The notes under the pieces: model-generated
What the model was told of the DNA's origin: nothing
The model's input: only the letters and a program-made list of their open reading frames with translations
Databases searched by the model: none
Source of the DNA: Bacteroidota bacterium
Lineage (GTDB): Bacteria > Bacteroidota > Bacteroidia > Chitinophagales > Chitinophagaceae
Assembly (NCBI GenBank): GCA_013285915.1
Contig: JABDGS010000020.1
Coordinates: forward strand, 1-46,315
Length of the DNA stretch: 46,315 nucleotides
Direction: 5' to 3'
Position numbers and translations under genes: made by a program
Shown: piece after piece, positions 18,494 through 26,308 of the stretch
How positions within the stretch are numbered: the first letter of the stretch is position 1
How the letters are laid out: each line of letters starts with the position of its first letter

Positions 18494-21400
18494 TTAAAAA
18501 GTAAGGTTTACACCAACAAGATAAGAAGGCGTGTGGGGGTAGTTACCCTGGTCAATACCAAACTGCCTTGTATTTTGAAGGTCACTACTTTGCAATTCAG
18601 GATCCAAACCATTGTATTTTGTAAGCGTGAACATGTTAGCAGACTGTACATAAACCCTGAAACGGTCAATACCAACCCTTGACAATACTTTTGAAGGTAT
18701 TGTATAACCAACCTGTATTTGTTTGCAACGGAAGTAAGAGGCATCACTGAGGAAATAGCTGCTGGTTGACTGGTCTGTGCTAAACCCACCGGCTGTGCGC
18801 AACAATGGGATGGTAGTATTTGTATGTGTAGGAGTCCATGCATTAAGTGCAACATCCCTTCTTATACCTCCCTTAAAGAAGTCGGGGAAATCAGTATAAT
18901 ACAATGTCTGGTTATAAATTTGACCACCTTGCGAGCCAAAGAAGAACGCAGAGAAATCGAAGTTTTTGTAGCTGGCTGAAAGGTTGATACCATAAGTAAA
19001 GTCTGGGTTAGGATCACCTATCCAGGTCCTATCGTTAGCATCAATCTTGCCATCACCGTTTATGTCTGCATATTTAAACACACCAGGCTGGGCGTCTGTT
19101 TGTGTTGGAGATTTTGCAACATCATCAGCACTCTGGAAAAGACCTACAACCTTGTATCCAAAAAATGCACCGAAAGGATGTCCTACTTCAAAACGGTTAA
19201 CAATAACGTTCCTTATTGTATAACCATCAAAATAATCACCACCAGGTATAGATATTATTTTGTTTTTGTAAGAAGTTATGTTTGCACTAATAGTAAATTT
19301 AAAATCCCTGCCAACTGAGCCATGATAAGCACCGTTAAATTCAAGACCGGTGTTTTGGTTATCAGCAGCATTGATGTTTGGTTGTTGCGCGTCACCCGAG
19401 AACAGAGGGTCGCCATTAAGATTGGTGTTTACGTATAACAATCCACTTATTTTCTTCTGGAACCACTCAAAACTAAAGTCAAATTTATTGTTGAACAAGG
19501 TAGCGTCTATACCAACGTTCTGGATGACATCACCTTCCCATGTAGTTTGTTGGTTACCAATATTGCTCCTGTAAAAACCAGCATAAGGCGAAGTGCTTGA
19601 ACCAGATATATCATAGAAAGATTTACCAGCCCGGGTTGAATACAAGTTAAATGGATTAGTAGCGGGAACGTCACTATATGTACCTAATTTACCCCAGCTG
19701 TAACGTAGTTTCAAATCGTTGATCCATGAAACATTTTTCAGGAATTTTTCCTGTGATACCCTCCATGCTGCAGAAACACCGGGAAAATAACCCGTATTAA
19801 AGGCCGGATCAAATACTGAAGCCTGGTCCCTTCTTACGGTTGCATTTAACAGGTATTTACCCATATAGCCATACTCTAACTTAGCAAGTTGAGACCAAAC
19901 TGTAATATTACCGGCACCACCTGAGTTAGCCTGTGTACCTGAACCTGCGTTCAATACCCAATAATTAGGGTCTTCAGAGAAATAATTGCTCCTGTTTGCT
20001 GAAAAAAACCTGTAACTACTGCTATAAGCCTCAGTGCCCACAAGTACTTTTACGCTGTGCTGTCCAAAAATATTGGAATAGGTCAGTGTATTTGTATACG
20101 TCCAGCTTGAGTTATAATCTGCGTTTTCACTAAACGAGTTTGACCCTGTATTGCCTTCAGCGTTCTCATAACCAACAAAGTTGAAGTTATAAGAATAGTC
20201 GTTGTTTATTACACCGCCAAAACTTGAATGTAAAGTGAAGTGTTTTAAGAAATCAATATCCGCATAAACGTTTCCGTTTATTGACCACGTGTTGTTCTTA
20301 TTATCTTTTGTGCGGTAAAGGTCTGCATAAGGGTTATGGGCATTACCCAGATCCTGCGATTTTGTACCAGCAAAATTGCCCATTATATCGTAAACCGGGA
20401 TGATCTCATCTTCGCGGAAAGCAACGCTGAAAGGGCTGCCTTCACCCTGGTTACCAAAAATGGGGTTTGTTTTATAGTATACATAAGCGTTTTCGCCCAC
20501 ACGTATATGGTCTTTAATATTAAACTGGGTATTAGCCCTTACTGAATAACGTTTCTGGAATGAGTAATCAGCAATACCTTCCTGGTCAAGATAACCTAAA
20601 GCAAAAAAGTAAGAACTTTTATCGCTGCCTGAGCTTATTGACAGGTTATGGTTTTGCTGAGGTGCATTCCTTGTAATGGTGTTGTACCAGTTTGTACCGG
20701 CTTTATTAGCCTTTGTGATCTGGTTGTTGTTAATATCATATTTGGCAGGGTCAGCATCCGGGTTTCCCTGGAAAGCACCATAAGGAGTTATATAGTCAGG
20801 CAAAACCGGAGTGGCGCCTATACCATATTGCTTGCTTCCCCAATTCGCGTCTCCTACATGCAAGCCTGAATTTATTTTCGACTGCCATAAAGCATTGGCT
20901 TCCTGAGTTGGGTTTGCCATGTCAAAGCCAGGGCCGCGTGTAACAACACCATAATAACCATCATAGTTTACAACAGCTTTACCTGATTTACCCCTTTTAG
21001 TGGTAATGATAATAACGCCGTTTGCACCAGCAACCCCATAAATTGAGGCCGATGCATCTTTTAACACCTGCACAGACTCGATGTCAGCAGAGTTGATATT
21101 ATGCAAATCGCCGCGCACACCGTCAACAATTACAAGCGGGTTGTTGTTGTTGAAAGTGGTTATACCACGAATGCGTATTTCACTTGCAGCACCTGGCTGG
21201 CCTGAAGTGATTACAGTTAAGCCAGAAGCACGGCCTTGTAAAGCTTCTTCACCAGTACCTACTGGCGTTTGCTTCATATCGGCAACGTTAACTACTGAAA
21301 CTGCACCGGTAATTTCCTTTTTCTTTTGTGCGGTGTAACCGGTTACCACAATTTCGTCAAGGCTTGATACTTTATCAGCCAATGACACATTTACGGGACC

Positions 21401-21679
21401 TGAACCGATTGTAACATCCTGGTCAGCAAAACCTACTGAACTAACAGTAAGCACATTTTTACCTGAAGGAACAGAAATAGTAAACGCACCGCTAATATCA
21501 GTAGCGGTGGCAACATTTGTTCCTTTTACGGTAACGGTGGCGAAAGAAACAGGCTGATTTGTTTTTGCACTGGTAACGGTACCCGATACCTTTCGTTGCG
21601 CAAACAAAGTGCCTGAGATTAACATACAGATAACTACTGTACACACACGTACAGACAAGCGATCGAGTTTTTGTCTCAT
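18494..21679 (-). CDS. SusC/RagA TonB-linked outer-membrane transporter
   Basis: 1061 residues. A signal peptide (cleavage near LFAQ) is followed by a CarboxypepD-reg-like domain (RKVSGTVTSAKTNQPVSFATVTVKGT), the TonB box region (LDEIVVTGYTAQKKKEITGAVS), the plug with 'VQVLKDASASIYGVAGANGVIIITTKRGK', and a large barrel ending YLVGVNLTF. No N-terminal STN domain is present, so it is not a sigma/anti-sigma sensing type. It works with SusD (21 bp downstream) to import oligosaccharides or peptides with TonB energy. A putative promoter and two dyad sites lie 100-140 bp upstream. Confidence 0.97.
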   Translation of the reverse strand: MRQKLDRLSVRVCTVVICMLISGTLFAQRKVSGTVTSAKTNQPVSFATVTVKGTNVATATDISGAFTISVPSGKNVLTVSSVGFADQDVTIGSGPVNVSLADKVSSLDEIVVTGYTAQKKKEITGAVSVVNVADMKQTPVGTGEEALQGRASGLTVITSGQPGAASEIRIRGITTFNNNNPLVIVDGVRGDLHNINSADIESVQVLKDASASIYGVAGANGVIIITTKRGKSGKAVVNYDGYYGVVTRGPGFDMANPTQEANALWQSKINSGLHVGDANWGSKQYGIGATPVLPDYITPYGAFQGNPDADPAKYDINNNQITKANKAGTNWYNTITRNAPQQNHNLSISSGSDKSSYFFALGYLDQEGIADYSFQKRYSVRANTQFNIKDHIRVGENAYVYYKTNPIFGNQGEGSPFSVAFREDEIIPVYDIMGNFAGTKSQDLGNAHNPYADLYRTKDNKNNTWSINGNVYADIDFLKHFTLHSSFGGVINNDYSYNFNFVGYENAEGNTGSNSFSENADYNSSWTYTNTLTYSNIFGQHSVKVLVGTEAYSSSYRFFSANRSNYFSEDPNYWVLNAGSGTQANSGGAGNITVWSQLAKLEYGYMGKYLLNATVRRDQASVFDPAFNTGYFPGVSAAWRVSQEKFLKNVSWINDLKLRYSWGKLGTYSDVPATNPFNLYSTRAGKSFYDISGSSTSPYAGFYRSNIGNQQTTWEGDVIQNVGIDATLFNNKFDFSFEWFQKKISGLLYVNTNLNGDPLFSGDAQQPNINAADNQNTGLEFNGAYHGSVGRDFKFTISANITSYKNKIISIPGGDYFDGYTIRNVIVNRFEVGHPFGAFFGYKVVGLFQSADDVAKSPTQTDAQPGVFKYADINGDGKIDANDRTWIGDPNPDFTYGINLSASYKNFDFSAFFFGSQGGQIYNQTLYYTDFPDFFKGGIRRDVALNAWTPTHTNTTIPLLRTAGGFSTDQSTSSYFLSDASYFRCKQIQVGYTIPSKVLSRVGIDRFRVYVQSANMFTLTKYNGLDPELQSSDLQNTRQFGIDQGNYPHTPSYLVGVNLTF

Positions 21680-21775
21680 AAGCGGGCGAGTTTGGTTGTT
21701 TGATAATTTGGGACGGGATAAAATTAACTATTTGTTATGGAAATCAGCAAAAAAAAAATTGTGTTTTTTTTGAAA

Positions 21776-21818
21776 ATGTGTCAAACATACACTATGTAAA
21801 TGTGTAATTTATACACAT
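21776..21818 (-). promoter_or_regulatory. Two tandem dyad sites overlapping the putative susC -7 box
   Basis: Site 1 (21776-21795) reads ATGTGT-N5-ATACAC-TAT; site 2 (21800-21818) reads ATGTGT-N5-ATACACAT and contains a perfect 7-bp inverted repeat (ATGTGTA/TACACAT). Their starts are 24 bp apart. On the minus strand a TATGTTTG box (21782-21789), matching the TAnnTTTG consensus, falls inside site 1, about 103 bp before the susC start. No TTG-like -33 element is visible at the right distance; site 2 occupies that place. This looks like an operator or activator site for the susC operon; the regulator is unknown. Confidence 0.5.
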
Positions 21819-21831
21819 CAATATGACTCGT

Positions 21832-22746
21832 TTAGCCCAACGCAACCGATTGCAAGCTTTGTGCGCCCGATTCAATGAAATCCATGCTGAAAGCGGGTTT
21901 CCAAATAATAAGGGGATCTTTTTTAAACCAGGTTACCTGCCTTTTTGCGTAGTGGCGGGTATTTTTTTTCACATTGCTAATGGCTTTTTCAAGTGTGCAT
22001 TTTCCGTCAAAAAAGTCAAAAAATTCTTTGTAACCAACGGTCTGCAAAGCGTTAAAACGCCTGTAAGGCAGTAAATTATGTGCTTCGTTACTTAGCCCGC
22101 TATGCACCATTTCGTCAACCCTTGTATCAATATTAGTATATAGTAAAGGGCGTGGTAGATCAATGCCAATTTTTAGTATATTGAAAGGCCTTTTGGCTGG
22201 CTGCTTTTTTTGGTAGTTTAGTATTGATTTACCAGTACCAAGTTTTACCTGCAGCGCCCGCAGAAGCCTGTGCGGGTTTTGCTTTTCGCCTGCCTGCCAA
22301 AAAGCCGAGTCAGTTTCCATTACCTGCTGCTGCAACCATTGCAGGCCATGATTATTGTAATTTTCAATAATGCTGTTACGCAGTGCTTCGTCTATAGCCG
22401 GTATTTCATCCAGGCCTTCACAAAAAGCTTTAATGTACAAACCGGTGCCCCCCACCATAACAGCAAACCTGCTGTTTTTAAATATTTCATCTGCCGCATG
22501 CAGGGCATATTCCTCAAAAGTTTGGGCAGTAACAGCATCAATAATGCTGTGCGAGTTTATAAAATAATGCTTAACCTGTTGTAATTGTTCATTGGTGGGT
22601 TTTGCTACGCCAATGTCAAGTTCACGGAAACATTGCCTTGAGTCGGCAGAAATAATACTTGTTCCAAGGTGTTTGGCCACCTGAAGCGATAAAGCAGTTT
22701 TACCACTGGCAGTTGGCCCCACTATTATAATAACGGTATTAACCAC
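21832..22746 (-). CDS. miaA: tRNA dimethylallyltransferase
   Basis: 304 residues. Transfers a dimethylallyl group to N6 of A37 in tRNAs reading codons that begin with U, the first step to ms2i6A. The P-loop GPTASGKT is at residues 10-17. The family motif 'SADSRQCFRELDIGVAKP' follows (DSRQ binds the acceptor base region), then 'GGTGLYIKAFCEGLDEIP' and 'NPHRLLRALQV' in the core. Length is usual for MiaA. The start codon is GTG, read as M in the product. It is upstream of susC on the same strand but separated by 152 bp with its own regulatory sites, so a shared function is unlikely. Confidence 0.96.
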   Translation of the reverse strand: MVNTVIIIVGPTASGKTALSLQVAKHLGTSIISADSRQCFRELDIGVAKPTNEQLQQVKHYFINSHSIIDAVTAQTFEEYALHAADEIFKNSRFAVMVGGTGLYIKAFCEGLDEIPAIDEALRNSIIENYNNHGLQWLQQQVMETDSAFWQAGEKQNPHRLLRALQVKLGTGKSILNYQKKQPAKRPFNILKIGIDLPRPLLYTNIDTRVDEMVHSGLSNEAHNLLPYRRFNALQTVGYKEFFDFFDGKCTLEKAISNVKKNTRHYAKRQVTWFKKDPLIIWKPAFSMDFIESGAQSLQSVALG

Positions 22747-22898
22747 AATTGTAACCTTGTTTTTCTAATTGCCTTACCCCGGAAAAATGCTCTTTATTAT
22801 TTATAAGGAAAAAAAATATTTTATGTTCCGGCAACACAACAACTGGCATTTTGTGTTGTGTCACTCACTGCGCCTTTCAGTTCTTTATTCATCCACTC

Positions 22899-22926
22899 AA
22901 TGACCATTGACCAATGACCAATGAAC
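22899..22926. repeat. Tandem array of four 7-bp units (AATGACC type)
   Basis: The units are AATGACC, ATTGACC, AATGACC and AATGAAC, joined with no spacer. The array lies 3 bp beyond the stop codon of the response-regulator gene (minus strand). Its unit length matches the array at 33259-33293, which has a different sequence. Confidence 0.7.
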
Positions 22927-22929
22927 TTC

Positions 22930-24090
22930 CTATTTCGGCAGCACATATAACGTTACATCTTCAAGAGTAATAGCTTTACCCGACAATATTACAAGTCTTT
23001 CAACTACATTTCTAAGCTCACGTATATTACCCGTCCAGTTGTGTTTTTGCAGGGCATCCATCGCTTTTTTATCTATTGCCTTTTTAGCCTGGCCGTAGTC
23101 TTCAGCAATATCATTTAAAAATTTATCAACCAGCAGCGGTATATCTTCCCGGCGCTCATTAAGCGATGGCACATGAATTAATATTACGCTTAAGCGGTGG
23201 TATAAATCGAGTCTGAAGGTTTTTTCCTCTACTTCTTTCAACAGGTCTTTGTTTGTTGCAGCAACAATTCTAACATCAACATTTATTTCTTTATCGCCCC
23301 CTACCCTTGTTATTTTACCTTCCTGCAGGGCCCGCAGCACTTTTGCTTGCGCACTCAGGCTCATATCCCCTATTTCATCAAGAAAAAGCGTACCGCCATT
23401 AGCCTGCTCAAACTTACCAATGCGCTGCTTTATAGCAGATGTAAACGAGCCTTTTTCATGGCCAAACAATTCACTTTCTATTAATTCGCCTGGTATGGCG
23501 GCGCAGTTAACTTCAACAAGCTGGCTTTCGTTACGGCTGCTTTTTTCGTGTATCCATCGCGCAACAAGCTCCTTGCCTGCACCATTTTCACCGGTTATTA
23601 AAACACGGGCATCTGTTGGGGCTACTTTTTCAATCGTATCTTTAATGCGTTTCATTGCATCACTTTCACCAGTCATTTCCTCAACGCGCCTCACTTTTCG
23701 TTTTAACGTACGTGTTTCTTTGTTAAGTATATTCTTGTCAAGGGCATTGCGTATGGTTATCAGAAGGCGGTTAAGATCCGGCGGTTTGGCAATATAGTCA
23801 TAAGCACCCTTTTTAACGGCATCAACCGCGGTTTCAATAGTACCATGCCCGCTAATCATTATAATGGGTACATCCGGATTTTTTTCAGTGGCCTTCGATA
23901 AAAATTCAAGACCATCTAATTTTGGCATTTTTATATCGCACAGTATTACATCGTATAACTTTTCATTAAAACATTTCCAGCCCTCTTCCCCGTCTGCGGC
24001 TTCATCTATTTTAAACCCTTCGTAAGATAATATTTCCCCCAGCGTTTTACGTATGGCTTTTTCATCATCAATGATCAGGATGTTTGGCAT
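22930..24090 (-). CDS. Sigma-54-type response regulator lacking a DNA-binding domain
   Basis: 386 residues. The receiver domain has DD at 8-9, phosphoacceptor Asp52 (ILCDIKMPKLDG) and Lys102 (IAKPP). The AAA+ domain has Walker A GENGAGKE (167-174), the sigma-54 contact loop GSFTSA (214-219, usually GAFTGA), Walker B GGTLFLDE (232-239) and the C-terminal 'HNWTGNIRELRNVVERLVILSG' helical end. The protein stops at TLYVLPK, where most NtrC-family members continue into a Fis-type helix-turn-helix. That domain is absent, not truncated by frameshift as far as I can see: a normal TAG stop ends the gene and no HTH frame follows. Chlamydial CtcC has the same short architecture. No histidine kinase gene is adjacent. 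Confidence 0.92.
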   Translation of the reverse strand: MPNILIIDDEKAIRKTLGEILSYEGFKIDEAADGEEGWKCFNEKLYDVILCDIKMPKLDGLEFLSKATEKNPDVPIIMISGHGTIETAVDAVKKGAYDYIAKPPDLNRLLITIRNALDKNILNKETRTLKRKVRRVEEMTGESDAMKRIKDTIEKVAPTDARVLITGENGAGKELVARWIHEKSSRNESQLVEVNCAAIPGELIESELFGHEKGSFTSAIKQRIGKFEQANGGTLFLDEIGDMSLSAQAKVLRALQEGKITRVGGDKEINVDVRIVAATNKDLLKEVEEKTFRLDLYHRLSVILIHVPSLNERREDIPLLVDKFLNDIAEDYGQAKKAIDKKAMDALQKHNWTGNIRELRNVVERLVILSGKAITLEDVTLYVLPK

Positions 24091-24142
24091 AGTTTACTTT
24101 TAGTTTTGCGAATATAGTAAGGATAATTTTTAACGCACAGCG

Positions 24143-24198
24143 GCAGCAGTGTATATTAACAGTTTTGTTATTTAAAGCAAATCCTGCAACACTGCTGC
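24143..24198. repeat. Inverted repeat in the spacer between response regulator and amidohydrolase
   Basis: GCAGCAGTGT (24143-24152) and ACACTGCTGC (24189-24198) are a perfect 10-bp inverted repeat with a 36-nt AT-rich spacer. On the minus strand it lies downstream of the amidohydrolase stop (24236) and about 50-110 bp before the response-regulator start (24090). It may be a terminator without U-tract or a structured 5' leader. Confidence 0.45.
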
Positions 24199-24235
24199 AC
24201 ACCTCTTTGTAAAAGCACTAAACAAAATAATCCAG

Positions 24236-26212
24236 CTATTGTTGAAAGCCCGCAAGTTTATGTAATTGAGATGGGTTATAGATGTTGCCATCTTTTATAA
24301 CGGTTTGTACATTTCTTATGCTGCGAATATTTTGCAAGGGGTTACCATCAACAATTATAATATCGGCCTTTTTGCCTTCGGTTATCGAGCCTGTCGTGTT
24401 ATCTATTTTCATTGCTCTTGCGGGTGTAATTGTTGCTGTTTGTATAGCCTGCATGGACGTAAGGCCCGCTTCAACATACAATTCAAGTTCCCTGTCCACG
24501 CTAAAGCCGGGAAAACCCATATCAGTACCTGCAACAATAGTTACGCCATTATTATACAGTTGCTGCACTATTTGCTTATAGTTTTTCATTACAGCCTTTC
24601 CTGTTTTTACATCGTTATCTGTGGCAACACCGGTGTTAATAAACAACGGCTTCATAGGTTCAGGCAGTGTTGCAAATGCGGGCTCAATTATAGTAATGCT
24701 GTCTTTCAGTGATCGGTAAGCCAGCTCAAATACTCCAAGCGTTGGGTCAATTACAGTATGGTGTTCTTTCAAAAAATTTATTACGGTTGCATTGGCAGGG
24801 TCATCAAAATTAATAGATCCATCCTTATTCTTTTTCATTACAGAAGAAACATACTGCACATGGTTTATCATATCCATACCAGAATCTACGCCTTGCTGAA
24901 TGGTCATCCCAAAGGGTATGTGACCGGTTACGGTGAGGCCATCGGCGTGCGCCTCGTCACAAATAGCTTTTACTATCGCTGGTTTAACCGAGCTGTAAAT
25001 TTTTATCTGTACAAACCCGTTTTGTTTATAGCGCTGCACTTCAGCAACAGCTTCTTCTTTTGTGCTGGCCTGTATTATACCCAGGGCAAATGCCCCTTTG
25101 CCATCAATGATACCCGCTTTTAAAATATGCGGGCCTACCCCCCTTCCCTCATCAATAGCTGTTTGTATGGTGTTGATATATCCAAATTCATTTCCGCAAT
25201 CTCTTACCGTTGTAACACCCGCTGCAAGGTACGCAGGGCCCCATTCAGCTTGTTCAAAATGCGAATGCATGTCCCACAGGCCGGGTAATATTGTTTTTCC
25301 TTTTGCATCAATAATAAAAGCACCTGCCGGAACTACTACCTCACCGGCAACACCCACCTTTTTTATAATGCCATTCTCAATAAGTACTGTTGCATTGGTA
25401 ATGGCTTTATCATTTACAACATCTATCAGCGTGCCATTTTTTATGGCAATAATATTTTGTTTTATAAACGATGGTTTGGCCGCATTTGTAAATAAACGCA
25501 TACCATAAATTGCAGCCTTGTTAATAAGGGCAGGCAATATGCTTTCGTAAGGCTCAAACATCATTTCCTGCTTATCACCTTCAGCATCATTTGTTATAAG
25601 GCAAAACAATTGCCCTTCTTTATTCATCCACGCAAGCTCATTGCCCCAAATAATTCCTTTAATAATATACCGATCCAGCTCGATTGAGGTGTTACCAAGC
25701 ATAACCGTATCGCTGCCATCTTTTTTAATTTCAACGCTTCCACCCGGTAATGTATTTATCACTTGAGGTTTGTTATGCATTTGCCAGTAATGTATCAGCA
25801 TCATCTGCTGTGTTGCCGGTGAATAACCTGCGACAGGAAAAGTATTTTCTTTCAGGTGCGTTGTGTAGGATGAATCATCAACTTTTATATAGCCTGTTTT
25901 ATTGCTGATAGTAACCGAATCGTTAACAGTGGAAAATCTCGATGTACCGCCCTTAATGGCAAACATCAATGGCTCCATGGCTTGTGTTAATGCGCCTGAA
26001 GCTTTTAATGTTACCGGTGAACCCCTATCAATGTATTTAAAGCTTACGGTGTAATTTATACCGGCAGTTGTTTTGGAAATGCTGTATTTCTCAGCACCTA
26101 TTTTCTGTTCAAATTTATGTATGAAGAAAGTGCCCGTATCTGGCGCTGATTGTGCAAAAATTGCATTACCAAAAAGTATAATGCAGCTTAAAAAGGCGAT
26201 TAGTTTTCTCAT
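24236..26212 (-). CDS. Secreted amidohydrolase family protein
   Basis: 658 residues. The signal peptide ends near AIFAQS. The first 230 residues are a beta-rich region of unknown role. The amidohydrolase barrel follows: LPGLWDMHSHFEQ (His-x-His metal pair near residues 316-318), GHIPFGMTIQQGVDSGMDMINHVQY (further His ligands) and AGTDMGFPG (metal-binding Asp). The C-terminal part is the usual composite beta region 'GSITEGKKADIIIVDGNPLQNI'. This points to a periplasmic or secreted imidazolonepropionase- or Xaa-Pro dipeptidase-like hydrolase; the substrate is not known. A related but shorter gene lies at 36409-37605, sharing the C-terminal pattern 'GTDxG...AIxTAT...GKxADIIxVxGNPLxxI'. Confidence 0.9.
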   Translation of the reverse strand: MRKLIAFLSCIILFGNAIFAQSAPDTGTFFIHKFEQKIGAEKYSISKTTAGINYTVSFKYIDRGSPVTLKASGALTQAMEPLMFAIKGGTSRFSTVNDSVTISNKTGYIKVDDSSYTTHLKENTFPVAGYSPATQQMMLIHYWQMHNKPQVINTLPGGSVEIKKDGSDTVMLGNTSIELDRYIIKGIIWGNELAWMNKEGQLFCLITNDAEGDKQEMMFEPYESILPALINKAAIYGMRLFTNAAKPSFIKQNIIAIKNGTLIDVVNDKAITNATVLIENGIIKKVGVAGEVVVPAGAFIIDAKGKTILPGLWDMHSHFEQAEWGPAYLAAGVTTVRDCGNEFGYINTIQTAIDEGRGVGPHILKAGIIDGKGAFALGIIQASTKEEAVAEVQRYKQNGFVQIKIYSSVKPAIVKAICDEAHADGLTVTGHIPFGMTIQQGVDSGMDMINHVQYVSSVMKKNKDGSINFDDPANATVINFLKEHHTVIDPTLGVFELAYRSLKDSITIIEPAFATLPEPMKPLFINTGVATDNDVKTGKAVMKNYKQIVQQLYNNGVTIVAGTDMGFPGFSVDRELELYVEAGLTSMQAIQTATITPARAMKIDNTTGSITEGKKADIIIVDGNPLQNIRSIRNVQTVIKDGNIYNPSQLHKLAGFQQ

Positions 26213-26249
26213 GCTATAGGTTTAATTATTCTCTGCAGAATGGCGGCTG

Positions 26250-26257
26250 CAAACATA
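26250..26257 (-). promoter_or_regulatory. Putative -7 box (TATGTTTG) for the secreted amidohydrolase
   Basis: On the minus strand the octamer matches TAnnTTTG and lies 37 bp before the amidohydrolase start at 26212. The -33 region is T-rich but has no clean TTG. Confidence 0.4.
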
Positions 26258-26308
26258 GTTAATGTAGAGTACTTAAAACGTAAACCTTTGACGCATAGCG
26301 AGCAGACC

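Noticed and set aside
21800..21818. AT-rich dyad as a miaA terminator
   Set aside because: The stem is weak, has no U-tract and is duplicated 24 bp away, which fits a protein-binding site better.
23249..23797. 182-codon open frame antisense to the response regulator
   Set aside because: It mirrors the codon pattern of the real AAA+ gene on the other strand, is Ser/Leu/Arg-rich and has no recognisable motif.
25062..25508. 148-codon open frames antisense to the secreted amidohydrolase
   Set aside because: Shadow frames of a well-supported gene; no signal peptide, family motif or start support.
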